DNA of 64,000 bases from assembly GCF_900167915.1 (NCBI RefSeq), contig NZ_FUYM01000001.1, positions 310,001 to 374,000 of the forward strand, read 5' to 3'. Below, one piece after another: positions 42,510 to 51,606 of this stretch. Numbering within the stretch: the stretch's first letter is position 1; each line of letters opens with the position of its first letter. The translations under genes were made by a program, and so were the position numbers. The notes beneath the pieces are model-generated. The model did no database searches and was not told where the DNA came from. It saw nothing but the letters and a program-made list of their open reading frames with translations. This DNA is from Rhizorhabdus histidinilytica. Its GTDB lineage: Bacteria; Pseudomonadota; Alphaproteobacteria; Sphingomonadales; Sphingomonadaceae.

Positions 42510-44009
42510 ATGTCGTCCATCTCGATGTTCCGTCGCGCGAGGACCCCGGCACCCGGCCATGCCCGTGTCGGAATCATCGATATCGGCTCCAACTCGATCC
42601 GCCTCGTCATCTATGACGGACCGGCCCGGATTCCGGCTGCGCTGTTCAACGAAAAGGTGATGGCCGGGCTCGGCAAGGGCGTGTCGCGCGATGGAATGCT
42701 CGACACCGAGGCAGTCGAGCGGGCGCTGTCCGCACTCGCGCGGTTCCGGCGGCTGGCCGAGCAGATGGGAGTGCCGCAGCCGCGCACCGTCGCCACCGCG
42801 GCGGTGCGGGAGGCGAGCAACGGCCAGCAGTTCATCGACCGCGTGCTCGACCTTGGGCTGCCGGTCGAGATTCTGTCGGGCCACGACGAGGCGCGAATGG
42901 CCGGGATGGGCGTGATCGCCTCGATCCCGCAGGCGAACGGCATTGTCGGCGACCTCGGCGGCGGCAGTCTGGAGCTGGCGCGCGTGGTCGACGGCGAGGT
43001 ACGCGAGACCAGTTCCTTTCCGCTCGGCGTGCTGCGTATCGACGCGGTCAAGGCCAAGGGGCCGCGCGCGCTCCGCAACCTCGTCGTCCGGACGCTGGAG
43101 GAAAATGACTGGGCGGGGAAGGGGGCGGGGCTGCCCTTCTACATGGTCGGCGGATCGTGGCGTTCGCTCGCCCGGCTAGACATGCACCTGACCGGCTACC
43201 CGCTGCCGATCGTCCACCATTATTGGATGCCGCCGGAAAACGCCCAGCATCTGGTGCGCGTCCTCGCGCATCTCGACCGTAAGCGGCTGCGCGACGTGGT
43301 CGGCCTGTCGGGCGCCCGCATCCCGACGCTGTCGCATGCCGCGTTGCTGCTCAGCCATGTCGTCCGCCGACTGGGATCGAGCGAACTGATCGTCTCGGCC
43401 TATGGCTTGCGCGAAGGGCTGCTGTTCGACGACCTCGACGAATATCAGCGCGCGCAGGACCCGCTGATCGCCTCGACCCGCGAGGAAGGCGCACGCCAGG
43501 GCCGTTTCCCCGAACATGGCGACCTGCTCGACCGCTGGCTCGCTCCGCTGTTCGCGAACGAGGGCCCGGCCGACACGCGCATCCGCCACGCGACCTGCCT
43601 GCTCGCCGACGTGGGCTGGCGCGCCCATCCCGAATTCCGCGCCGAACGCGGCATCGAGACCGCGCTGCACGGCAACTGGGTCGGTATCGATTCGCGCGGG
43701 CGCGGGATGATGGCGCATGCGCTGTGGACCAGCTTCGGCGGGCAGGGCGTGGTGCCGGTGATCAACGGCATCTGTTCGCCGTCGGAAATCGTCTCCGCCG
43801 AGCGCTGGGGGCTGGCGCTGCGGCTGGGCCAGCGTTTCTCGGGCGGTGTCGTCGATGCACTGGCCGGCAGCAGGTTGTCGATCGGCGGCGGCGCGCTCGA
43901 ACTCCATGTCGAACGCGACAATGCGATCCTCTACGGCGAGGCCGTCGAACGCCGCCACAAGGCACTTGCCGCCGCCTTCGGCCTGCCGGCGCGGCTGATC
44001 CTCGGATAA
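42510..44009 (+). CDS. ppx: Exopolyphosphatase (Ppx/GppA family)
   Basis: A 499-residue Ppx/GppA phosphatase that releases phosphate from polyphosphate ends; pppGpp hydrolysis is possible for the family. The actin-like ATPase fold is visible in VGIIDIGSNSIRLVIYDG (phosphate 1), TVATAAVREASNGQQFID, GIVGDLGGGSLELARVV (phosphate 2) and FPLGVLRID. The C-terminal domain of about 190 residues has an HD-like helical layout typical of bacterial Ppx. ATG 42510 (MSSISMF) is taken because upstream in-frame sequence to 42393 is antisense to PAP2. Paired with ppk1 across the PAP2 gene. Confidence 0.92.
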   Translation: MSSISMFRRARTPAPGHARVGIIDIGSNSIRLVIYDGPARIPAALFNEKVMAGLGKGVSRDGMLDTEAVERALSALARFRRLAEQMGVPQPRTVATAAVREASNGQQFIDRVLDLGLPVEILSGHDEARMAGMGVIASIPQANGIVGDLGGGSLELARVVDGEVRETSSFPLGVLRIDAVKAKGPRALRNLVVRTLEENDWAGKGAGLPFYMVGGSWRSLARLDMHLTGYPLPIVHHYWMPPENAQHLVRVLAHLDRKRLRDVVGLSGARIPTLSHAALLLSHVVRRLGSSELIVSAYGLREGLLFDDLDEYQRAQDPLIASTREEGARQGRFPEHGDLLDRWLAPLFANEGPADTRIRHATCLLADVGWRAHPEFRAERGIETALHGNWVGIDSRGRGMMAHALWTSFGGQGVVPVINGICSPSEIVSAERWGLALRLGQRFSGGVVDALAGSRLSIGGGALELHVERDNAILYGEAVERRHKALAAAFGLPARLILG

Positions 44010-44016
44010 CATCTCG

Positions 44017-44103
44017 CCATCCCGGCGGAGGCCGGCATCTCGGGAGAGGGGAGGCGAGGCCGTCGCAGGGGCCTGCTGAGATGCCGGCCTCCGCGGCATG
44101 ACG
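44017..44103. repeat. Family B inverted repeat
   Basis: CCATCCCGGCGGAGGCCGGC (left) and GATGCCGGCCTCCGCGGCAT plus GACG (right), similar to the copy at 6050. It lies between ppx and the acyltransferase gene and is an imperfect palindrome with each arm a hairpin. Confidence 0.75.
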
Positions 44104-44212
44104 GGGAGCACGGCATTTCCCCGCGATTATCCGGCGGTTGGCCGATAGCGGCTTGAGGGCGGTGCGGCATTGTGACTGCTTGGCCGACGGCGGGGGCCTG
44201 CCGGGAGTGGCT

Positions 44213-46108
44213 ATGGACAAGGCTCACAGGTTCCGGCCCGATATCCAGGGGCTGCGCGCATTGGCCGTGCTGCCCGTCGTAGCCTTCCATGCCTTTCCCG
44301 ACCTGTTGCCCGGCGGCTTCGTCGGGGTCGACATCTTCTTCGTCATCTCCGGCTATCTGATCACCCGTATCCTTCATCAGGAGTTGCGCGAGGGGCGGTT
44401 CAGCATCGCCGGCTTCTACGTTCGCCGGGTGCGGCGGCTGTTCCCCGCGCTCTACTTGATGCTGTTCGCGACGATGCTGCTCGGATTGATCCTGCTGCCG
44501 CCGCAGGAACTGCGTGAGCTGGCGAAGACGGTCGCTGCCACGGTCGGCTTCGTCGCCAATTTCCTGTTCTACGATCTGTCGGGCTATTTCGACGGGCAGT
44601 CGGAGCTCAAGCCGCTGCTGCACACCTGGTCGCTCGCGGTCGAGGAACAGTTCTACCTGGTCTTCCCGCTTGCGCTGGCGGCGGTCTGGCGGCTGCAGCC
44701 GCGCTGGCTGCCCGTCATCTTATGGGTGGCGGCGGCGCTATCGCTGGCGTGGAGCGTCCGGGAGCTGGGGCAGGACGCTTCGCGCGCCTTCTATTACCCC
44801 TGGCCTCGCGCCTTCGAGCTGCTGATCGGCGCGATCGTCGCGGTGGGCGCGATCCCGCCGATCCGCCACCAGACCGTCCGCGACGGGTTGTCGCTGCTCG
44901 GAATCGCGCTGATCGCCGCGTCGCTGCTGCTGCTGTCCGACGAGCAGCCCTTTCCGGGGTTCACCGCGTTGCTGCCCTGCGCAGGCGCGGCGTTGATCCT
45001 CGCGGCGGGGGAGGAGGGCGAGTCGCTGGGCGGCCGCGCGCTCAGCCTGGCGCCGCTCGTGCTGGTCGGATCGCTCTCCTATTCGCTCTATCTCTGGCAC
45101 TGGCCGGCGCTGGTCTTCGGTCGCTATCTCGCGCTCCGCCCGCTGACCGCGCCCGAGGCGATCGCGGCGGTGGCGGTCGCTTTCGCGCTGGCCTGGGCGT
45201 CGTGGCGCTATGTCGAGAGCCCGGTGCTGAAATGGCGGCTGCCGCACTGGCGGGTATTGGCCGCCGGCGGCGCGACGATGGCGGCGACGGCGGCGCTCGC
45301 CGCGGCGGTGGTGCTCGGCCACGGGCTTCCCCAGCGGCTCGACCCGATGGGGCGGACGCTGATCGCGGCGGCCGGCGACAGCAGCGATTTCCGCGCCACC
45401 TGCCATAGCGGTGAGCATGAGGTGATCCCCTATCGCAAGCTCTGCGCCTTCGGCGATCCGCAGGCCGCGCCGAGCCTGGCGGTCTGGGGCGACAGCTTCG
45501 GCGCCGAATTCGTCGTGGCGCTGGGCGAGAAGATGGCGCGCGAGCGCCGGTCGGTGCTGCAGGTCACCGCGTCGGGCTGTCCGCCCGCGCTCGGCTACAA
45601 TCCCCGGCGCCGGCCCGGCTGCGCTGCCTATAATGCCGAACGCCTCGCCGAGCTCGCAGCCGATCCGCGCATCCGCGAGGTGGTGCTGGTCGTCAACTAT
45701 CTGGGTTTCATGGCCGATACGCCCGACCAGCAGGCGGCGCTGCTCGACGGGGTCGAACGAACCGCACAGGCGCTCCATGCCCATGGCAAGACGCTGAGCC
45801 TGGTCTATTCGATCCCGCGCATGCCTTTCGTGGCGCCGACCGCGCTGGCGATGGAGACGCTGCGCGGTGGCGATCCGTCCGGCTTCGGCCAACGGCGCGC
45901 CGATTTCGACCGACGCGACGCGATCGTCTCGGCCCGACTCGACCGCATCGTCCGCGAGACCGGGGCCGATCGGATCGTGCCCGCGCAGCGGCTCTGCGGC
46001 GACCGGCTCTGCCCGGCCTATCGGCCCGGCGCCGGCGTGCTCTATTTCGATCATGCGCATCTCAGCATCGCCGGCGCCCGCTACCTGCTGGCCGGCGTCC
46101 GCGTCTGA
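44213..46108 (+). CDS. Membrane O-acyltransferase (OafA/YrhL-like) with SGNH domain
   Basis: A 631-residue acyltransferase 3 protein. The N-terminal half starts FRPDIQGLRALAVLPVVAFHA and has about ten membrane helices with VDIFFVISGYLITRIL and WSLAVEEQFYLVFPLAL, the acyltransferase 3 signatures. A linker leads to a periplasmic SGNH hydrolase-like domain (about 410-631) with the GDS motif in LAVWGDSFGAEF and the His region FDHAHLSIAGARYLL. Such proteins O-acetylate surface polysaccharides, lipopolysaccharide or peptidoglycan. ATG 44213 (MDKAHRFRP) was chosen at the domain start. The acceptor is unknown. Confidence 0.9.
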   Translation: MDKAHRFRPDIQGLRALAVLPVVAFHAFPDLLPGGFVGVDIFFVISGYLITRILHQELREGRFSIAGFYVRRVRRLFPALYLMLFATMLLGLILLPPQELRELAKTVAATVGFVANFLFYDLSGYFDGQSELKPLLHTWSLAVEEQFYLVFPLALAAVWRLQPRWLPVILWVAAALSLAWSVRELGQDASRAFYYPWPRAFELLIGAIVAVGAIPPIRHQTVRDGLSLLGIALIAASLLLLSDEQPFPGFTALLPCAGAALILAAGEEGESLGGRALSLAPLVLVGSLSYSLYLWHWPALVFGRYLALRPLTAPEAIAAVAVAFALAWASWRYVESPVLKWRLPHWRVLAAGGATMAATAALAAAVVLGHGLPQRLDPMGRTLIAAAGDSSDFRATCHSGEHEVIPYRKLCAFGDPQAAPSLAVWGDSFGAEFVVALGEKMARERRSVLQVTASGCPPALGYNPRRRPGCAAYNAERLAELAADPRIREVVLVVNYLGFMADTPDQQAALLDGVERTAQALHAHGKTLSLVYSIPRMPFVAPTALAMETLRGGDPSGFGQRRADFDRRDAIVSARLDRIVRETGADRIVPAQRLCGDRLCPAYRPGAGVLYFDHAHLSIAGARYLLAGVRV

Positions 46109-46147
46109 GGCATTGCGCGAGCGGCCCATCGGCGCGAGACAGCAGTC

Positions 46148-46771
46148 ATGATGATCACCGAGATCGAAGACTTCTTCACGCGCGGCTGCGGCCGCTGCGA
46201 GCGGTTCGACACGCCCGATTGCTCGGCGCGCCATTGGGAGCGCGGGCTCGCCCGGCTCCGCGAGATTTGCCGGAGCGCCGGTCTCGAAGAGACGGTGAAA
46301 TGGGGGCACCCCTGCTATGTGCATGCGGGCCGCAACATCGCGATCATGGGCGCGTTCCGGGGCGATTTCCGGCTGAGCTTCATGAACGCGGCGCTGCTGA
46401 AGGACCGCGAAGGCGTGCTCGAACGGCAGGGGCCGAACACCCGGCACCCGGACATGATCCGCTTCACCTCCGCCGACGACGTCGACCGGCTGGAACCCGT
46501 CATCCGCGCCTATCTGGGCGAGGCGATGGACTATGCCGCGAAAGGCGTGAAGCCGCCCAGGGACGATAGCGAGCCCGAACCGCCGCCCGAACTCTCCGAA
46601 GCGCTCGATGCCGACCCCGAGCTGGCCGAGGCGTTCCACGCCCTGACCCCCGGCCGCCGGAAAAGCTATGTGATCAACCTCAATTCGGCGAAGCAGTCCG
46701 AGACGCGGGTGAAGCGCATCGCCGGATTCCGCGACAGGATCATGGCCGGCAAGGGCGCGCTGGAGCGCTGA
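46148..46771 (+). CDS. YdeI/OmpD-associated family protein
   Basis: A 207-residue protein of the YdeI (OmdA) family. The N-terminal part is a DUF1801-like domain (ETVKWGHPCYVHAGRNIAIMGAFRGDFRLSFMNAALL). The C-terminal OmdA-type tail is ALTPGRRKSYVINLNSAKQSETRVKRIAGFRDRIMAGKGA. The function of the family is not known; some are involved in stress responses. No signal peptide. It stands alone between the acyltransferase and the convergent rnd gene, 2 bases apart. Confidence 0.82.
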   Translation: MMITEIEDFFTRGCGRCERFDTPDCSARHWERGLARLREICRSAGLEETVKWGHPCYVHAGRNIAIMGAFRGDFRLSFMNAALLKDREGVLERQGPNTRHPDMIRFTSADDVDRLEPVIRAYLGEAMDYAAKGVKPPRDDSEPEPPPELSEALDADPELAEAFHALTPGRRKSYVINLNSAKQSETRVKRIAGFRDRIMAGKGALER

Positions 46772-46773
46772 GC

Positions 46774-47949
46774 CTAACCCTGGTCGCCGTCGAGCGCGGA
46801 CATCACCATCCGGCCGTTGCGTACGCTGAACGCCAGCCGGCCCTCGACCAGCGCCAGCGCGTCCTTGCCGAAGATGTCGAAGCGCCAGCCGTCGAGCATC
46901 GGCAGGTCGCGGACGCCCGCGGCGAGCAGTTCGAGGTCGTCGGCGCGCGCGATCAGGCGCGGCGCGACGTCGGCATCGCGCGAGCGGACCTTGAGGAGGA
47001 GCTTGAGCAGGTCGGCGATCAGCGCGCCTTCCTTGCCGAGGCCGGGCTTGCGATCCTCGCGCGGCGGCATCTCGGCATCGGGCAGCGGCTCGGCCTCGGC
47101 GATCGCGGTCATCAACCGGGCGCCGATGTCGTTCTGCGCCCAGCTCGGCGACAGGCCGCGCACCCGCGACAGATCGGCCTGGACCTTGGGCGGATGCGAG
47201 GCGAGGTCGGCCAGCGTCTCGTCCTTGGCGATGCGGCCGCGGGGCAGGTTCTTCGACCGCGCCTCGCGCTCGCGCCAGGCGGCAATCGCCTTGAGCCGGC
47301 CGAGCACCTCGGGCTTGCGGCTGGGCAGGCGGATGCGGGTCCAGGCCAGCTCGGGCAGGTTGGCGTAGCTGGCGGGATCGCCGAGCCGCTCCATCTCATT
47401 GTCGAGCCAGCCGCCGCGCCCGGACTTGCGCAGCTTCTCCAGCATGCGCGGGAAGATCGCCGAGAGATGGGTGACGTCGCCGATCGCATAGTCGATCTGC
47501 CGCTTGTCGAGCGGGCGGCGGGCCCAGTCGGTGAAGCGCGCGCCCTTGTCGAGCTTGATGCCCAGCATCGTCTCGACCAGGTTCGAATAGCCGATCTGCT
47601 CGCCCAGCCCCATCGCCATCGCGGCCACCTGCGTGTCGAACAGCGGATAGGGGGTCTTGCCGGTCAGGTTGTGGACGATCTCCAGGTCCTGGCCGCCGGC
47701 GTGGAAGACCTTGAGCACCTCGTCATTCTCGACCAGCAGGTCGAGCAGCGGCGTGAGGTCGATCTCCTTCGCCTTGGGATCGATCGCGGCGGCTTCCTCG
47801 CTGTTGGCGATCTGGATCAGGCAGAGGTCCGGCCAATAGGTGCTCTCGCGCATGAATTCGGTGTCGACCACGACATAGGGCGAGGCGGCGAGGCGGGTGC
47901 AGAGATTGGCGAGCGTCGCGCTGTCGGTAATCAGGGGGTGAATGTGCAT
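46774..47949 (-). CDS. rnd: Ribonuclease D
   Basis: A 391-residue 3'-5' exoribonuclease that trims tRNA precursors. The DEDD active site is visible in YVVVDTEFMRESTYW, LKVFHAGGQDLEIVHNL, and FTDWARRPLDKRQIDYAIGDVTHL. A C-terminal HRDC-type domain follows (about 205-290). ATG 47949 is the probable start; the candidate promoter's -10 would overlap the other in-frame ATG (47961). It is divergent from aspS. Confidence 0.93.
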   Translation of the reverse strand: MHIHPLITDSATLANLCTRLAASPYVVVDTEFMRESTYWPDLCLIQIANSEEAAAIDPKAKEIDLTPLLDLLVENDEVLKVFHAGGQDLEIVHNLTGKTPYPLFDTQVAAMAMGLGEQIGYSNLVETMLGIKLDKGARFTDWARRPLDKRQIDYAIGDVTHLSAIFPRMLEKLRKSGRGGWLDNEMERLGDPASYANLPELAWTRIRLPSRKPEVLGRLKAIAAWREREARSKNLPRGRIAKDETLADLASHPPKVQADLSRVRGLSPSWAQNDIGARLMTAIAEAEPLPDAEMPPREDRKPGLGKEGALIADLLKLLLKVRSRDADVAPRLIARADDLELLAAGVRDLPMLDGWRFDIFGKDALALVEGRLAFSVRNGRMVMSALDGDQG

Positions 47950-47956
47950 GCTTTCG

Positions 47957-47984
47957 TGCATAGCTTGGTTACAACGCTTGACAA
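47957..47984 (-). promoter_or_regulatory. Candidate rnd promoter
   Basis: On the minus strand, TTGTCA (47984-47979) and TATGCA (47962-47957) are 16 bases apart. The predicted transcription start would be at or next to ATG 47949, so the mRNA could be leaderless. Weak evidence, taken from spacing only. Confidence 0.3.
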
Positions 47985-48048
47985 GCGCTGCTCGTGCGCG
48001 CGAAGCGCTCCGCTCGCAAATTCACCGGAAAGTTGAAACGTCACCATG

Positions 48049-49827
48049 ATGCACGCCTATCGCACGCACAATTGCGGCCAGCTTCGGGCCCAGGACGTCG
48101 GGTCCCAGGTCCGCCTGTCGGGCTGGGTGCATCGCAAGCGCGACCATGGCAACCTGCTGTTCGTCGACCTGCGCGACCATTATGGCCTGACGCAGATCGT
48201 CACCGACATCGAGTCGGAGGCGTTCAAGCAGCTCGAGCGGCTGCGCGTGGAATCGGTCGTCACGATCACCGGCGACGTCGTCGCCCGCGCGGGCGAGGCG
48301 GTGAACCCCAATCTGGCGACCGGCGAGATCGAGGTCCGCGCCCGCGAGGTCTCGGTCCAGTCGACCGCGCAGGAACTGCCGCTGCCGGTGGCGGGCGAGG
48401 CCGACTATCCCGAGGATATCCGCCTGCGCTATCGCTTCCTCGATCTGCGCCGCGACCGCATCCACGCCAATATCGTGCTGCGCTCGAACGTGATCGCCTC
48501 GATCCGCCGCCGCATGATCGACCAGGGCTTCACCGAATATCAGACGCCGATCCTGACCGCCTCGTCGCCCGAGGGCGCGCGCGACTTCCTGGTTCCGAGC
48601 CGCATCCATCCGGGCAAATTCTACGCGCTGCCGCAGGCGCCGCAGATGTTCAAGCAGCTGCTGATGGTGGCGGGCTTCGACCGTTATTTCCAGATCGCCC
48701 CCTGCTTCCGCGACGAGGACGCCCGCGCCGACCGCTCGCCGGGCGAGTTCTACCAGCTCGACTTCGAGATGAGCTTCGTCACCCAGGAGGACGTGTTCGC
48801 CGCGATCGAGCCGGTGCTGCACGGCGTGTTCGAGGAGTTCGCCGACGGCCGCGCGGTCACCCCGGCGCCGTTCCCGCGCATCGCCTATCGCGACGCGATG
48901 CTGCGCTACGGATCGGACAAGCCCGACCTGCGCAACCCGCTGGAGATCACCGACGTCACCGAGCATTTCAAGGGCTCGGGCTTCGGCCTGTTCGCGCGGA
49001 TCGTCGAGGGCGGCGGCGTCGTCCGCGCGATCCCGGCACCGGGCGCGGGCGCGAAGAGCCGCAAATTCTTCGACGACATGAACGACTGGGCGCGCGCCCA
49101 GGGCCATGCCGGCCTCGGCTACATCAATATCAAGGGCGGCGAAGCCGGCGGACCGATCGCCAAGAACCACGGCGAGGAGGCGACCGCCAAGCTGATCGCG
49201 GCGCTGGGTCTCGGTCCCGACGATGGCGTGTTCTTCGCGGCGGGCAAGGAGCTGGCCGCGGCCAAGCTGGCTGGCGCCGCGCGCACCCGCGTCGGCGAGG
49301 AGCTGGGGCTGATCGAGCAGGGCGTGTTCAAATTCTGCTGGGTCGTCGACTTCCCGATGTTCGAATATGACGAGGACGCGAAGAAGATCGACTTCAGCCA
49401 TAACCCCTTCTCGATGCCGCAGGGCGAGATGGAGGCGCTGGAGACCAAGGATCCGCTCGATATCCTCGCCTATCAGTACGACATCGTCTGCAACGGCGTG
49501 GAGCTCTCGTCGGGCGCGATCCGGAACCACCGGCCCGAGATCATGTACAAGGCGTTCGAGATCGCCGGTTACACCAAGGAGCAGGTCGAGGAGAATTTCT
49601 CGGGCATGCTCAACGCCTTCAAGTTCGGCGCGCCGCCCCACGGCGGTTCGGCCCCCGGCATCGACCGCATCGTCATGCTGCTGGCCGATGAACCGAACAT
49701 CCGCGAGGTCGTGCTGTTCCCGATGAACCAGAAGGCCGAGGACCTGATGATGGGCGCACCGTCGCAGGTCAGCCTGAAGCAGCTCCGCGAGCTGAACATC
49801 CGGGTGGTGGAGCAGAGCAAGCAGTAA
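48049..49827 (+). CDS. aspS: Aspartyl-tRNA synthetase
   Basis: A 592-residue class II synthetase. The N-terminal OB-fold has [26 protein letters not shown]. Class II motif 1 is around [19 protein letters not shown], motif 2 [28 protein letters not shown], and motif 3 [22 protein letters not shown]. The long bacterial insertion (GAD domain) lies between motifs 2 and 3. In alphaproteobacteria this enzyme often charges tRNA-Asn as well, a trait not decided here. ATG 48049 (MHAYRT) was chosen; ATG 48046 is adjacent. A family A repeat follows the stop. Confidence 0.96.
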   Translation: MHAYRTHNCGQLRAQDVGSQVRLSGWVHRKRDHGNLLFVDLRDHYGLTQIVTDIESEAFKQLERLRVESVVTITGDVVARAGEAVNPNLATGEIEVRAREVSVQSTAQELPLPVAGEADYPEDIRLRYRFLDLRRDRIHANIVLRSNVIASIRRRMIDQGFTEYQTPILTASSPEGARDFLVPSRIHPGKFYALPQAPQMFKQLLMVAGFDRYFQIAPCFRDEDARADRSPGEFYQLDFEMSFVTQEDVFAAIEPVLHGVFEEFADGRAVTPAPFPRIAYRDAMLRYGSDKPDLRNPLEITDVTEHFKGSGFGLFARIVEGGGVVRAIPAPGAGAKSRKFFDDMNDWARAQGHAGLGYINIKGGEAGGPIAKNHGEEATAKLIAALGLGPDDGVFFAAGKELAAAKLAGAARTRVGEELGLIEQGVFKFCWVVDFPMFEYDEDAKKIDFSHNPFSMPQGEMEALETKDPLDILAYQYDIVCNGVELSSGAIRNHRPEIMYKAFEIAGYTKEQVEENFSGMLNAFKFGAPPHGGSAPGIDRIVMLLADEPNIREVVLFPMNQKAEDLMMGAPSQVSLKQLRELNIRVVEQSKQ

Positions 49828-49843
49828 GCTTCATCTTCTTGCC

Positions 49844-49939
49844 GTCATGCCTGCGAAGGCAGGCATCCATGTCTGTATTCTTCCCAGATGTCATTTCGGG
49901 TGAAGAGAGACATGGACCCCAGCCTTCGCTGGGGTGACG
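49844..49939. repeat. Family A inverted hairpin repeat
   Basis: GTCATGCCTGCGAAGGCAGG and CCAGCCTTCGCTGGGGTGACG-type arms, inner TCCATGTCT / AGACATGGA arms. The central palindrome has decayed (CAGATGTCATTTCGG). Follows aspS by 16 bases. Confidence 0.85.
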
Positions 49940-50046
49940 TGAGAAGGAGAGGGGCCGGAACGCCCCACTGTGACCTGTCCCATAGCTGGACGGTTCCGAA
50001 ACCATTTACCAACTCCCGCGCTTTATAGGACTCTCCCCGACGCATT

Positions 50047-50865
50047 ATGGGGAGCGACTCGGGCTGGGAGTGTTGTCGCTTGGCGATCGATCTCGCGGAT
50101 TATGAGAAGGGGGCGCCCTTCGACGGCGATTATGATGCGGCCCTGGCGGAGGTGCAGAAGCGCCTGTCCCGCCTGCAGGTGGCGCATGTCGTCTGCAACC
50201 TGCGCAGCATGATCCTGTTCGAGGGCTGGGACGCCGCCGGCAAGGGCGGCGCGATCCAGCGGCTGACGACGGGCTGGGACCCGCGCCACTTCCACGTCTG
50301 GCCGATCTCGGCACCGACCGAGGAGGAGCGGGGGCGGCATTTCCTCTGGCGCTTCTGGCAGAAGCTGCCTGGGCGGGGGCGGATCGCGATCTTGGACCGC
50401 ACCTGGTATGGCCGCGTGCTCGTCGAGCGGGTCGAGGCCTATGCCAGCGAGCGCGAATGGCGGCGCGCCTATGACGAGATCAACGAGTTCGAGGCGCAGC
50501 AGCAGGCCGATGGCGTCACCATCGTCAAGTTGTTCCTGCACGTGACGCAGGAGGAGCAGGACAAGCGGCTCGCCGACCGGCTCGACCATCCGTGGAAGCG
50601 CTGGAAGGTCACGCCCGAGGATTTCCGCAACCGTGCGCGGCGCGACGACTATCTCGCCGCGATGAAGGAGATGTTCCGCGAGACCGACACGCGCTGGGCG
50701 CCGTGGACGGTGATCGACGGCAACGACAAGAAGGCCGCACGCATCGCCGCGCTGACCCATATCGCCGATTCGCTGGAGCGGATCGTGCCGCTCGAACCGC
50801 CCGCGCTCGACCCTGATTTCGAGCGTTATGCGCGCGTCCAGCTCGGCCTTCCGGAAAAGCGGTGA
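50047..50865 (+). CDS. ppk2: Polyphosphate kinase 2
   Basis: A 272-residue PPK2-type kinase, which uses polyphosphate to phosphorylate nucleotides and can also make polyphosphate. Walker A is FEGWDAAGKGGAIQRL, and Walker B ILDRTWYGRVLVERVEAYA. The lid region with basic residues is RLDHPWKRWKVTPEDFRNRARRDDY. The length fits a single-domain PPK2. GDP or ADP specificity cannot be told. ATG 50047 is weakly supported; TTG 50080 with GGGAG upstream is an alternative and would still keep all motifs. It follows aspS and a family A repeat. Confidence 0.9.
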   Translation: MGSDSGWECCRLAIDLADYEKGAPFDGDYDAALAEVQKRLSRLQVAHVVCNLRSMILFEGWDAAGKGGAIQRLTTGWDPRHFHVWPISAPTEEERGRHFLWRFWQKLPGRGRIAILDRTWYGRVLVERVEAYASEREWRRAYDEINEFEAQQQADGVTIVKLFLHVTQEEQDKRLADRLDHPWKRWKVTPEDFRNRARRDDYLAAMKEMFRETDTRWAPWTVIDGNDKKAARIAALTHIADSLERIVPLEPPALDPDFERYARVQLGLPEKR

Positions 50866-51003
50866 ATCGGCGGCAATGCGCCGCTTCTCGCCCCTTGCGG
50901 ATGTGACGCCTTTGTTGCAGCATCGTATCGCGGCCGAAAAACGGGCCGTGCGGCCGGAGCGCCGCGTGCCGCAGCTACATAAAAATTGGTAGGGGATGAA
51001 GGC

Positions 51004-51276
51004 ATGAATAAACAGGAGCTTATCGGCACCGTCGCCGAGGCCACCGGCATGACCAAGAATGATGCTTCGAAGGCGGTCGAAGCGGTGTTCGATTCGATTA
51101 CCACCCAGCTCAAGAAGGGCGACGAGGTCCGCCTCGTCGGTTTCGGCACTTTCTCGGTGACGAAGCGCAAAGCCTCCACCGGCCGCAACCCGCGCACCGG
51201 AGAACCCATGAAGATCAGCGCATCGAGCCAGCCCAAGTTCAAGCCGGGCAAGGGCCTCAAGGACGCCGTCAACTAA
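51004..51276 (+). CDS. hup: DNA-binding protein HU
   Basis: A 90-residue HU-family nucleoid protein. It has MNKQELIGTVAEATGMTKNDASKAVEAVFDSITTQLKKGDEVRLVGFGTFSV and the DNA-binding arm RNPRTGEPMKI. The fold bends and compacts DNA as a dimer. The length and the lack of an IHF-like extension favour HU over IHF. ATG 51004 has AGGGGATGAAGG before it. Two strong hairpins follow the stop, and the next gene is a tRNA. Confidence 0.96.
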   Translation: MNKQELIGTVAEATGMTKNDASKAVEAVFDSITTQLKKGDEVRLVGFGTFSVTKRKASTGRNPRTGEPMKISASSQPKFKPGKGLKDAVN

Positions 51277-51285
51277 ATCCGGTTA

Positions 51286-51350
51286 TCGCCCGGCGTCGAC
51301 CCGGGCGAGGGGGGCAAGGCCGCCGCGTCCTCATCGACGCGTGCGGCCTT
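51286..51350. other. Two tandem hairpins downstream of HU
   Basis: TCGCCCGG (51286-51293) pairs with CCGGGCGA (51301-51308). Then AAGGCCGC (51316-51323) pairs with GCGGCCTT (51343-51350), with a further CGCGT / ACGCG inner stem. No T runs follow. They probably stabilise or end the HU transcript. No gene is seen between 51277 and 51476. Confidence 0.5.
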
Positions 51351-51476
51351 CGCCTGTCGGGCGGCGCTTTCGGCGACGGCGTCCGATCCCGATCGTTTTT
51401 GGGGCTGGACAGGACGAACGTCCCGCCCTATCCGCACAGCCGTTCGCGGGGCACGCTCCGCGCGACGTTGCAGAGT

Positions 51477-51551
51477 GGGCGCATAGCTCAGTGGTAGAGC
51501 ACTGTGTTCACACCGCAGGGGTCGCAGGTTCAAACCCTGCTGCGCCCACCA
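51477..51551 (+). tRNA. tRNA-Val (anticodon CAC)
   Basis: A full cloverleaf: acceptor GGGCGCA / TGCGCCC, D arm GCTCAGTGGTAGAGC, anticodon arm CTGTG-TTCACAC-CGCAG with CAC at the anticodon, T arm GCAGG-TTCAAAC-CCTGC, discriminator A and encoded CCA. It reads GUG codons. It lies between HU and the hicAB pair. Confidence 0.95.
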
Positions 51552-51606
51552 CTCTGCCCCACTGATATCGATAACTTATCGCCGGTCGCCTTGAGGCGCC
51601 CACCGT

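Noticed and set aside
51542-51604. GCGCCCACC at the tRNA-Val 3' end repeated at 51596-51604, as a possible att site
   Set aside because: Only 9 bases match, the second copy is 45 bases away, and no integrase lies near. Chance is likely in this G+C-rich DNA.
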